From positions 47,275 to 111,274 of the forward strand of contig VCJN01002014.1 in the NCBI GenBank assembly GCA_006384855.1: a DNA stretch of 64,000 nucleotides. The letters are read 5' to 3'. The position numbers and the translations under genes are program-made. This document shows, in pieces, positions 39,926 to 52,141 of this stretch (position 1 is the stretch's first letter; the number at the start of each line of letters is the position of its first letter). Origin of the DNA: Tetraselmis striata (Eukaryota; Chlorophyta; Chlorodendrophyceae; Chlorodendrales; Chlorodendraceae). The notes under the pieces are model-generated. The model made no database searches. It had not been told where the DNA came from and saw only the letters and a list, made by a program, of their open reading frames with translations.

Positions 39926-42860
39926 AAGCTGTTAACAAGCCCAGGCGTCGTGGCCTAGGGCCGCCGCTCCAACGGTCTATCCTAGGTGCGATTAATCGTC
40001 GGCGCATGGCCTTTATGGCGTGCCGGGGGACTAGGGGCCCTCGGGATGCCGCTCTAGCGTCGGCACATTATGCTGCTGCACGGCATAGGGTCCGGACACT
40101 AGTACGTAATAACCGCCGCCGCCAGAGGGAGCGGGCCGTGCTAAAAGCGGTTCAGGATTTTAAGAAGGGTGGTGGGAGACGGGAGTTCTGGAAGTGGGCG
40201 CGCTCTCTCCGTAAGGGGCAGGGTTCATTCGAGGGCGCGAACGACCAGCCAGTACGCGATCCGGTATCGGGGGTACTTTATACCGAGCCGGGCGAAATCA
40301 ATGCGTGCTGGGCGCGGCACTATCGGGAGCTGCTGCGTGACCCCCACCCCCTAGCACAACGGGTGGCGATATACCGTGCGGCGTGGGAACACCGACACGG
40401 TACATCCCCACTTATTGCCCCCGCACTAAACGGGATTAATGGGCATATAACATGGGAGGAACTAGTCAAGGCTCTTAGGCGTTTAAAAAATAATAAGGCC
40501 CAGGGGCAGGATGGGATCACTGCAGAGGCTTTAAAATTGGCGATATACGCCCCGAATAGCCATTTTGGCAAGGCATTGCTGGCCTTAATTAACGGGATAT
40601 GGACTAAGAACTATATCCCCCAGCAGTGGCGTAGCTCGGCCATAGTATCGGTGCCCAAGAAAGGCGACGCGACCGTTATGGACAATTATAGGGGTATTTC
40701 GATTATGGGTGCCGCTATGAAACTCCTTATGACCATCATTTCCCAACGCTTGCAAGACGTCTGCCAAGCTAAAGGGATAATCCGCCGTTGGCAAGCGGGT
40801 TTTATGCGGAATGAGGAGGGCCCCATGCAAGTCGCCAGCTTGTTCGATATCGCGGCTCGTCGCCAAGCGGCAGGTCTACCCACGTACGCGGGTTTTATTG
40901 ACTTTAGGAAGGCATATGACACCGTACCTCATGAGCTTTTATTCCTAAAACTACAAGCCATAGGAGTTTCGGGTCATATGCTTACCTTCATTAAAACTTT
41001 ATACAGGGATAGTATGGTACGGGTCAAGACAGGGGTGGCCCCGGGAACACTATCAGACCCCATACCCATAGAGCGTGGCCTCCGACAGGGATGCCCCGCT
41101 TCCCCCATCCTATTTAACATATTTATTAACGATATATTCGATGGGGTAGAACATCTAGGATGTGATGTTCCAGGGTGCACTGACACATTAGCGGCAAGGC
41201 AACCACTAAGGGTGCCAGGTCAGTTATACGCGGACGACGCTGTTGGTATCACAGGCTCGTTCGATAACCTGCATGCCATGTTCGCCCACTTCTCGCAGTG
41301 GGCGGAGGATCATTTTATGGGGTTTGGGGTACTTAAGTGTGGGGTGATGGCATTAGGCCGATATTCCGACGAGACCGCGTTACGCGAACAAGCTGCCCGA
41401 TGGCAGCTTGGGGGGGAACGGGTACCGGTTGTAAATGAATATAGGTACTTGGGTACGGTCATTAAGTCGGATTTAGGTATGCAACACATAGTAGACGACC
41501 GGGTTAAGAAGGGTAAACGCGCTATTGAGGCGCTCGATTCGGTATTAGTCGGTGGACGGGACATAATCCCTATTAATGTGCGTGTGTCGGTTTTTAAAAC
41601 CTGTGTACTGCCGGTTTTAACTTATGGGTGTGAGGTATGGGGCATGGATAGAACTAGCGGCGCAAATAAATTACAAACTGTACTCAATCAGTGCTTGCGT
41701 TGCCTCATTGGGGTAGGTAAAAACTCCCCTGGGGTAGCCACTGCACCGATGATGCGGGAATTGGATATTGCGCCCATAGAGGCTACGGCCGCTGCGGCAC
41801 GGGCTCGGGCGTTCCTTAAAGCATCCGACTTGAATACATGTATAACCCATTTAGTAGATCAGCCAAGTCGGGCGCGCCCTAACACGTGGACGTCGGGGAC
41901 TGTGCGGTGGTTAGATCGACTAGCTAGGGCGAACGTAGGGCTAGCTGAGGGGGCGCACCTTCCACTTGAGTGGAGGTCACTAGCCGCGCGCGATGCCGCT
42001 AAACTAGTAAAGGCATCGGTGTGGGCGCGTTACGAATCGTCGGTATCGTTAGCACGCAATAACACCTGGGGTATATATGTCCAGGCGTCCTATGCGTCAA
42101 ACCCGTTGCCACAGTACGGTGTGGGTGTCCCCGCGGGGGTTGTGGCCGGGTTGCACATTATGATACAATTACGCACCCGAGTATTTCCCACTGCCCGCCG
42201 ATTGGCCCGGATTCATGCCATGCCTGAGCGGTTCCTTGAACACTGCCCTGCATGTGGCGGAGGTGAATCTGAGACTATCGAACATATGTTGGTGGAGTGC
42301 CCGCGGTGGGGGTATCACCGTCATAATTTTGGGTTGTTAGTTCCGGAGTTCAGGGATTTTATTAGTAGTCAGGTTAGTGCGTCAACACCTGAGGACTTAA
42401 CTGCCTTTATTTTGGGCGGGGTCCCCCCCTCCCTTCACGGCGCCCTGGATTTTACTGGGAATGGGAAATTTTTCTAGCTATGGCGTCGGGCCCTCCCTCA
42501 CATTGCCTTTTTTGTTGCACATGTATCGCACTCCCGAAATGCTTTGCTCCGCGGGTTGGGGCTTGCCCCAACTCGCATTACTCGAATGGGCCGACGCCCA
42601 AACGGGTAGGGCGGACCTTTCGTGGTCAGTGCCGGGTATTTTGATGGCAGTGTTTTAGACGGTGATCCAACAGTGTTGGAAATTCCGCCACTGGCCTCCA
42701 ATTAGTCTTGCGAAATGCTTCGGCAATTTGCTTGATGACTATAACGGAGCGTCGCCTACCCAGGGCTTTCCGTAACTGGATTGCTGCCTAAACGGCCGTC
42801 GTAGAGACGCTGCAAGGGTTTCACTGGTGCCAGTCCTGTCCCGGGGGCGAAAAAAAAAAA
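39926..42860 (+). mobile_element. 5'-truncated LINE (non-LTR retrotransposon)
   Basis: The element is bounded by an exact 17-bp target-site duplication and ends in an A tail (42850-42860) after tgtcccgggggcga. The coding frame is open from the first base of the element to the stop at 42477, without a start-proximal leader, and reverse transcriptase motifs begin early. This shows truncation during target-primed reverse transcription, with the upstream endonuclease region lost. A 383-bp 3' UTR-like tail follows the frame. The last ~109 bp recur at 62649-62762. The exact duplication and undamaged frame imply a recent insertion, into the 3' flank of the poly(A)-binding protein gene and inside a dispersed repeat. 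Confidence 0.93.
40006..42477 (+). CDS. LINE reverse transcriptase polyprotein, 5'-truncated
   Basis: 823 codons from the first ATG; the frame is open further upstream to 39926, so the natural start is missing. Reverse transcriptase motifs in order: NNKAQGQDGI (~165), VPKKGDATVMDNYRGIS (~220), FIDFRKAYDTVPHELL (~300), GLRQGCPASPILFNI (~358) and the catalytic YADD (408-411). YRYLGTVI and the thumb-like region follow. A CCHC-type finger, C747-x2-C750-x9-H760-x4-C765, lies near the C-terminus, as in many LINEs. No apurinic endonuclease or RNase H domain is present. The protein would copy LINE RNA at a nicked target, but this copy lacks its nicking domain and promoter and is probably not autonomous. 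Confidence 0.92.
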   Translation: MAFMACRGTRGPRDAALASAHYAAARHRVRTLVRNNRRRQRERAVLKAVQDFKKGGGRREFWKWARSLRKGQGSFEGANDQPVRDPVSGVLYTEPGEINACWARHYRELLRDPHPLAQRVAIYRAAWEHRHGTSPLIAPALNGINGHITWEELVKALRRLKNNKAQGQDGITAEALKLAIYAPNSHFGKALLALINGIWTKNYIPQQWRSSAIVSVPKKGDATVMDNYRGISIMGAAMKLLMTIISQRLQDVCQAKGIIRRWQAGFMRNEEGPMQVASLFDIAARRQAAGLPTYAGFIDFRKAYDTVPHELLFLKLQAIGVSGHMLTFIKTLYRDSMVRVKTGVAPGTLSDPIPIERGLRQGCPASPILFNIFINDIFDGVEHLGCDVPGCTDTLAARQPLRVPGQLYADDAVGITGSFDNLHAMFAHFSQWAEDHFMGFGVLKCGVMALGRYSDETALREQAARWQLGGERVPVVNEYRYLGTVIKSDLGMQHIVDDRVKKGKRAIEALDSVLVGGRDIIPINVRVSVFKTCVLPVLTYGCEVWGMDRTSGANKLQTVLNQCLRCLIGVGKNSPGVATAPMMRELDIAPIEATAAAARARAFLKASDLNTCITHLVDQPSRARPNTWTSGTVRWLDRLARANVGLAEGAHLPLEWRSLAARDAAKLVKASVWARYESSVSLARNNTWGIYVQASYASNPLPQYGVGVPAGVVAGLHIMIQLRTRVFPTARRLARIHAMPERFLEHCPACGGGESETIEHMLVECPRWGYHRHNFGLLVPEFRDFISSQVSASTPEDLTAFILGGVPPSLHGALDFTGNGKFF

Positions 42861-42877
42861 AGAGTAAAGCACGAATA
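42861..42877 (+). repeat. LINE target-site duplication, right copy (17 bp)
   Basis: Identical to 39909-39925, directly after the A tail. Confidence 0.92.
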
Positions 42878-43924
42878 CATCGCGAATACTACAAAACAAT
42901 AGAGCAATACAATTACCTGTACTTATTTTTTGATCCCGCGAATCGTATTTAATTGCACGGGATGTGACGCGAACCTGTCGCACACTCGAGCTTGCATCAA
43001 AACAGTGCGAATCAAGGAGTAGCCGCTATACATCGAAATCCCGAGCTTGCCGTGATGCCTTGCGGGGGAAATGGAGAGAAGGATGTCTTTAAAGGAGTAA
43101 GTTGCACGCGGACTCCCTCTGGACGTGAACTATCTATCCTGCCCCCCCTTGGGGCAGCGGGCGGCTATAGTCACGGCGGTCGGGTGTGCAACACGAGGGC
43201 AGGTCATACGGGCAGAAATCAAATAAAGACGCCTTCAAAGCATTCCGAGTGTGTGTGTGGAGACTCGTGCCAGCGTCAACTCCCAGATGTGCGCAGACCC
43301 CCTGGCTACGACGGGATTTTTTAGTCCCCGGTGAGACGGACACATCACGATCAGATGCTACCACGATTTTTTACAAAGTGCGCCTGGCAACCCCCCAAAG
43401 CTTTCGTTTTTGGTCCACACTTTGTTAGTGCCGCACGGGCGGCACCCGTAAACTGTCAAAATCAAACTCCTAGAAATACCATTACCACCACCTTTCAACC
43501 CTAACTCCCCCAAATCGGGTGACCATGCCGCATGTATGTGGGACTTGCCATACACACACACACACACACACGCACACGGGTTGTCCAAAATTCGGTTTCC
43601 AATTCTCCTTCCTGCGAGCTGTGGCAGTGATAGCAGAGGCGCAGGTGGCGACAGCTCAGCCCGGACAGCTCAGCCACGGGAAGTGGGGCAACACGCGAGA
43701 TACAGTGTGGCAATGGGGCCGTGTTCTCTAAGGAGCCGTGCGGGTAAACAGCAGGTGATCCCAATTCCCATGGTGGGGAGAGGACAGCAAGCCACTCTGC
43801 CCCGTTCCTTGCCATCAAGGACAGCGGTCCACTGGTATCAGTGAGGGGACAGAGGGGTGTATATGTAGCGGAGGGCGGCGATGCGCTGCTGCTGTGCCGA
43901 AGCTGCGGAAGGTAAATCTTCAAT
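42878..43924. other. Intergenic, no supported gene
   Basis: Starts with the 3' half of the interrupted dispersed repeat. It also contains an (AC)n tract (43552-43577), and a C run lies just beyond at 44021-44032. Several 60-140 codon frames lack recognisable features. The part next to 43925 belongs to the 3' UTR of the minus-strand ferrochelatase gene. Confidence 0.45.
43552..43577. repeat. (AC)n microsatellite
   Basis: About 13 AC-type units. Confidence 0.9.
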
Positions 43925-43929
43925 TTACA
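43925..43929 (-). terminator. TGTAA poly(A) signal of the ferrochelatase gene
   Basis: TGTAA on the minus strand, ~125 bp past the stop at 44053. Confidence 0.5.
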
Positions 43930-44052
43930 CATCTACAGCGGTAGTCCTACCACAGCCATGGCCGGGCCCGGGTGTGCACGGCGTGGAGGCACCGAATCAT
44001 GCCCCGGGGAGCCCCCCCCCCCCCTTCCCTGTCCCTCCGCCTTGTCGGGTCG

Positions 44053-46005
44053 TCACAGCAGCACCTGGCTGAGGACGCCCTCGCCGGTGGCGATCTCGAG
44101 CGTGAGGATGATAATGATGGCGATCATGGCAATGCGGCCGTTCCACAGCTCCGCGCTCTTGGTCCAGCCCCACCGCCAGCCGTCGTTGTAGGGCGCCGGC
44201 AGCGCGAGGCGGTCGCGGTCATAGGTCTCCATCAGGGTCTCGATGTCTCCTGGGGGGAGCAGCCACGAACCGCCTACGATCAGCTCCGCCAGCCAAATAT
44301 ACTCCGAAACACCAACAACAGCATTATGACTGCGCGCATGGCGATTCTCTCTGCCGTTGAACGAGCTGTTGTGGCAGCGTTGGGGAACCGGGGGGGGGGG
44401 GGGGGGGGGGGGGGGGCACCCATGGGCACCAGCGACTGCTCGCTGACAGCGATGGAGCCGACGTAGGGCAGCGCGTCCACAACCGCCTGCGCGAGGTCGT
44501 TGATGAAGACAGGGTTGGTGTCCAGGGCGGGCACGCGGCCCCAGTTGGTGATGCCGCTCTCCTCCGCCAGCTCACGGTACTCGCAGTCGATCTCCTCCAG
44601 CGTCTCGATGTGCTCGCTCACAAAGCTGATGGGCACCGCCAGCAGGCTCTTGCAGCCCCGCGCGCCCAGCTCCCTGCACGGTGGCGACGCGTAAAGGCCA
44701 CAGATACAATTCAGTCACAGGCGGGCTACAAGCTGCATTGTCCATCTGATGTCCTCTCATAACAACATTACTGCTACTAAAAAGGGTCCCTATTAGAAAA
44801 TCAGAAATGACCCAAGGAACGGCGACAACCCAAAATAGCTGAGGATGCCCAGCTCCCCCCGCGCAGGACGAAGGGTGCACGCACCGGATGGTGTCGTCGG
44901 TGTAGGGCTTGAGCCACTCGACGGGGCCCACACGGCTCTGGTAGGCGAGCGTGTGGTGGTTGTCGATGCCGCGCCGGCGCGCCTCGTCCATGATGAGCCG
45001 CACGCACTCCTCCATCTCCTCCTTGTACGGGTCGCCCGCCTCCTCGACGTAGCTCTTGGGCACGCCGTGCGCGCTGAAGAAGACCTCGACGTTTTCCGGC
45101 ACCGCGAACTTGTCGAGCTCCGACTGGATGAGGTCCACCTGCGCGGCGACGTACCCCGGGCGGCTGTACCAGGAGGGAATGACGGTGTGCTTCAAGTTGC
45201 GCAGAGTGGAGTCCGTCTTGAACAGATGCTCCAGCAGCCGGAGGCTGGAGCCGCTGGTGGAGATGGAGAACTGCGGGTACAGCGGCAGCACCACCAGCCG
45301 CGTGACGCCGTCTGCCTTGATCTGCTCCACCGCCTCCTCGGTGTACGGGTTCCAGTAGCGCATGGCGACATACACCTTGCCGTTTACACCGCGCGCGCGC
45401 AGGGCCTCGCCCAGCGCGCCCGCCTGTTCCTCCGTGATCCGCCGCAGCGGGGAGCCGCCGCCGATGGTCTCGTAGCCCGCCTTGCTCTTGGAGGCGCGCG
45501 CGTTCGAGATGAACCACGCGAGCGGCGCCTGCAGGAAGCCCACCGCGGGGGGCAGCCGGATGATGTCCGGGTCGGCGAACAGGTTGTACAGGAAGGGCTG
45601 CACATCGTCCAGCGTCTCCGGCCCGCCCAGGTTCAGCAGCAGCACGCCCACTGTCTCCACCCCGCTAGCCGGCGCCGTCCCCGAGTCCCCGTTCCGCTGC
45701 GCGGCGCCCTCCAGCTGCTGCTGCCCGAACAACGCGTCGTCGGCCACGGCGCGCAGTCGAGACAGCCTGGCGTCGTGATTTTTCCGAAGTGTTTGCGGAT
45801 GATGGGCGGTATTCACCCGCCTTGTGCGCCCCAGCGAGCGGAGCCCCTTTGCGGCCACCGCAGCAGGGCGGCTGCCGTGCTGGGCGGGCAGGGCAGTAGC
45901 ACGCGCCCGCGGCGACGAGCGGACCAGTGCGGAGCTGCAGGCCGCGGCGCCGCTGGTGCTGCAGGAGGCCGCCATGCTGCCGAAAGAGCCGCTGGGGTGG
46001 CGCAA
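44053..46005 (-). CDS. HEMH: Ferrochelatase, plastid type with LHC-like tail
   Basis: Three exons: 46005-44885, 44673-44420, 44249-44053; 523 aa. The enzyme inserts Fe2+ into protoporphyrin IX, the last step of heme synthesis. The first ~115 residues are Ala/Ser/Arg-rich, as in a chloroplast transit peptide; the alternative start MAASCST (45975) also fits. The mature part begins with [20 protein letters not shown]. The catalytic His is H313 in [19 protein letters not shown] (family signature), and the conserved Glu is E397 in [11 protein letters not shown]. The last exon adds a linker and one membrane helix with the chlorophyll a/b-binding motif ELWNGRIAM, then [13 protein letters not shown]. 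This tail marks the cyanobacterial/plastid ferrochelatase 2 type. The intron after 44420 begins with a 27-nt C run on the sense strand. Confidence 0.96.
44390..44416 (-). repeat. Intronic C tract (27 nt on the sense strand)
   Basis: G run on the plus strand, lying right after the ferrochelatase donor (gtgcccc...) on the sense strand. Confidence 0.95.
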
Positions 46006-46863
46006 CCCGGAGAGGGCAGCACAGCAGCGGGCACCTACTGGCGTGGCAGCGCCTGGCGGCAGATTTAGCTACTTGAGTACTCGAGTATAGATACCCGTAG
46101 TTCCCTGCACGCAACACCTCCTCCGCTATCAACAGCCGTCAGCGCCGAGGCCACCCTCACCCGCGCTGCCTGGGTGGCAACAGAAACCCGCACGAGTTTC
46201 CTTGCGTACTTGGTAAAGATGAGGCGAAAGGCGGCGCATTCGACCCAGGCCGGTAGTATTGTGGCAACGGAACGCTGTCCGAGCGCATCAGGTGTCGGGA
46301 TGGGGCGGGGCGCGTGGTGGGCGGTCTCCACAACAACACAAACGAATGAAACGATAAATCGAACGAATACATTTTATTAAACTAGCGAAATATTGATTTG
46401 TTACCCGAGGCATGTGAGATATCTGACAACTCGTCGAACCCGGGTACTCAAATTTGCTTCTCTGTACCACGTGCACCGGCGGTACCAGTAACTGGGGAGG
46501 AAAAAACAGCAATTCGTCGCACCACGTGACGCTTACAGTACCACGCGTATTTCACAAGGAACGTCTGGCTTGCCGACGAATGCCAGGTCTGGTTACAGGT
46601 TGTGAAAATCAGGCATTTGCAGGCACACAAATCCACAGCCAGGGGGGGTTGGGCGGGCTGTGGTGCGCTCGATGGAGCGTGCCACAGCAAAGGAGAGTGA
46701 CCGGTCGGTCCGCCGTGAAGGCCGGTAGTGGCCCTGACCGCCCCCCCGCAACCGTGCGCGCGCACACGCGCGCTACGGGCGCCGTGCCAAGGCTATCTCG
46801 TACAGGTAGAGAAACCACAGAAAGTAGTTTAGAACATGTCACAAGGAACGTCTGGTTTGCCGA
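46006..46863. other. Interval upstream of ferrochelatase, with a 26-bp direct repeat pair
   Basis: The promoter of the minus-strand ferrochelatase should lie in its left part. 'tcacaaggaacgtctggctt' plus 6 further bases at 46552-46577 recurs with one mismatch at 46839-46864, bracketing 261 bp. The right copy abuts the end of the DIRS-like remnant. No gene supported. Confidence 0.5.
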
Positions 46864-47735
46864 CTAGAAAATGCCGGGCGCAGCAGGCCACGGGTGGGGG
46901 TCACGGGTCGGAATGTTGAAGGCAACGACAGGCCACCGGGGTGCACCCACGGGAAGGCGATCGCCAGTACGGCCAGGAATGAAGAGGTTGTGGCGCGGCT
47001 TCCAGGAGCGTAGGTCAGAGCACATCTCCGAGAGGAGCTGGTACCAAGCTTTGTCAGGCCAGTGGGGAACAATGACGATGGCTGGGGCACCGCTGGACTC
47101 CAGTTTGGAGACAACATCGCCGATGAGGTTCCATGGAGAGTTACACCAGTTATGCTCGCAACGCCACGCAGCGTCGGAGAGGCGCAGGGCGTCGCTCGAC
47201 GGCCTCGCACCGTGGGTCACGCCAACGGGCGTTGTAGCGGGGTAGGAGGGCGTTTTCAGCCGTCGCGAAGCGGTCGATGGTGCAAGCGCCCCATTTAGCA
47301 GTGAGCGAGGCAAATCGACGAGGGTTGAACTGCCAGTCGTCGCAGTCAACCTCGCGACTAAGGCGGTCAGTCCAGATATTCGCCGCATAACGGATGTAGC
47401 GCACGGAAAGGGTAATGCCGTGCGTGTCCATGAGGTACCATGTTTTGCGTAGCTCAGCCATGAGGCGCGGAGAGCGAGAAGTGAGGTGGGTGAGGACGCC
47501 GACAACCGCTTGGCTATCCTCGTGCAAGCGGATGTGACGGTTACGGACCATGGGGAGGAAGGACTCAATAGCCAAGCGGACGGCTTTGAGCTCTTTCAGA
47601 GTAATGTGCGCAGTGCGGTCATCATCGTACCAAAACCCCCGAGCTTCATGGTGCTCGTTCAGAACGGCACCCCAAGCGTACGACGAACTGTCAACGTGTA
47701 GGTATCCGGTTTCGACAGGAAAGCACGCATGATAG
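46864..47735 (-). pseudogene. DIRS-like element, RNase H and C-terminal remnant
   Basis: On the minus strand a frame from ~47735 carries an RNase H fold with its acidic residues visible: LHVDSSSYAWGAVL, ITLKELKAVRLAIESFL and RLHEDSQAVVGVL. YIRYAANIWTDRLSRE and DRFATAENALLPRYNARW follow, the pattern found after RNase H in DIRS-type retroelements of algae. A frameshift then leads to RLSDAAWRCEHNWCNSPW and SSGAPAIVIVPHWPDKAWY, ending at a stop at 46864. The reverse transcriptase domain is absent upstream and a tyrosine recombinase is not visible downstream, so this is an internally deleted, broken copy. Its leading terminal sequence is at 47764-47937. Confidence 0.75.
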
Positions 47736-47763
47736 GGTTGGAAAGGGTACGTTGCGCTAGCTG

Positions 47764-47937
47764 GAAGACACCGCCGCGTCGCGGGGCGTCATATCGGGGT
47801 GAGGGATGGACGTGGGCACACGGGAGTAGCGTCCTAGCCGCGTATGGCGGAATTGTAACGTCGGGTAACACCCGTCGTACTTAGCCCCGCCCGACCGTGC
47901 AATTCAAACCTTTATAATTCTCAACATTTACCATTAT
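47764..47937 (-). repeat. DIRS-like terminal sequence, copy 2
   Basis: Matches 33283-33470 in the same orientation and lies directly 5' of the RNase H remnant. The gag and reverse transcriptase regions expected between them have been deleted. Confidence 0.75.
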
Positions 47938-47939
47938 TT

Positions 47940-49148
47940 TACGTCCGCTTTGACGGTGGTCTACATCTTCGCGGTGCTATTGGCTGGGCGCAACTTCCAT
48001 GGAGTCCTTCCGCCCCGACCTCATGCTTCGGAACTTTGTCGCTAGCCAACCTGCTGAGTTCCGCCGTCACTTGTCGCGCACACGACGGGGGCTGTTGCAG
48101 CGGGTTTCTGCTTGCGTGCATAGTACCCTGGGTGGCGTTCTCTCTGCCGGTGTGCAGATGGCCAAGTCTGATGCGTGGGCTCGTGCCCATTGTGCTTCTT
48201 TTGCTACTGCTTCCACCCCGTAGTTGCTGTAGAGGACCTTTCCGATTGTCCTTTTGTGGTGATTTCCTGATACCGCCTTCTGCTGCTGGCTCGTGTAATT
48301 ATACCATTTACATGAGCTAGCTGCAGAAGGCCCTGTCCATTATTATTACATTTCATTTTTGAAAGTCGCGAGACGGGCGCGGACGGGCGCTGTGGCGGAT
48401 TAATCTCGTACGGGTACCTGGGTACCTGTAGTCCGTGGATTTCGATGTGCCTTCACCACGTCAGAGTACAACCCACAAGCTTTCGACACCGATAAACTAA
48501 AAATGAAGAAAACAATAGGATATACGCAGCGTGGCACGATTTCGTGGCAACATTAATGCCAGCTCGGCCAGAAGATTTGGGGCTGACTGGCTTGGCGCCT
48601 TGGCGCCGCTTTATTCACACACCACCGACGGCGCCATTCGCCATCGGTATTGCGGCCAAACGACCAACCAAGGGTCGGCTGCCTTGTAAGTCTCCGCCTC
48701 CCCGCTGCCAATCCGCCCGTCCCGCCTGAGCTTTGTTGGAACACCGTACCCGGTCATATCACTTAGACCAGGTGAGACGCAGGCCCCGCCGCGTCGGCCC
48801 CACTTCCTATCGGCTGGCAGCGGCGCTCTGGCGTGGCCCTCCCATCTCGGGCGGTTGTTGCCGCTCGAGGCTACCCCCCCCTCCCCCCCCCCCCCCCCCC
48901 CCCCGCCCTCCCCTTTCACTTTCCCGTCCACCGCGCAGGCCCCTTATTCTACTCACAGCACCCGAAGGAACACGCACCTTTCCGATTTGCTGCGATGTCG
49001 CACCGTCTCGCCATGCTCCACCTCGACGCTCGCGTCGGCCATTTACCCGTTGAGGCGGCGCGTGCCAATGCCCGCGCGGCATGCCGATAGTACGGGCTCC
49101 GCTTTTGAAATGACTTCACGGCCAATGTGCCGATGTGCAGGGCGAGAG
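47940..49148. other. Upstream region of phytoene desaturase
   Basis: Short frames only, for example 47999-48223 (74 codons), which I do not recognise. A C-rich run lies near 48876-48904. The promoter and 5' UTR of the phytoene desaturase gene should be in the right half. Confidence 0.4.
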
Positions 49149-51861
<2,713 letters not shown>

Positions 51862-52141
51862 AGCGGAGCCGGCGCGCGCACGGAGAACCGCATAGACCGA
51901 AACAAAGAAACATGTATAGATCGCGGCGTCGCGCGTAAGAAAGGCTCTTTCGGAGCTGCCCATGCTGCTGTGATTGGCAGGGCATGTGGCCAGAGAGCGT
52001 CATGCACCTCTTGCCCTCTTTCAGCAGGACGCTGGCGGGTCGTGTGATCCAACCTGATGCTGTTGACCTGTGCCGGTGCCGCATCGCTGTTCGTTTACAA
52101 CAGCTGCGGTGGCTCTAACCGACGCGCAAGCCTGCGCAGCT
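51862..52141. other. Short convergent interval
   Basis: 3' flanks of phytoene desaturase (plus) and glycosyltransferase copy B (minus), only ~280 bp apart. Contains the minus-strand TGTAA at 52095-52099. Confidence 0.6.
52095..52099 (-). terminator. TGTAA poly(A) signal of glycosyltransferase copy B
   Basis: TGTAA on the minus strand, 43 bp past the TAG stop at 52142. Confidence 0.6.

Noticed and set aside
44845-46068. 407-codon plus-strand frame opposite ferrochelatase
   Set aside because: A shadow of the long GC-rich ferrochelatase exon; its composition mirrors the antisense codons and has no domain.
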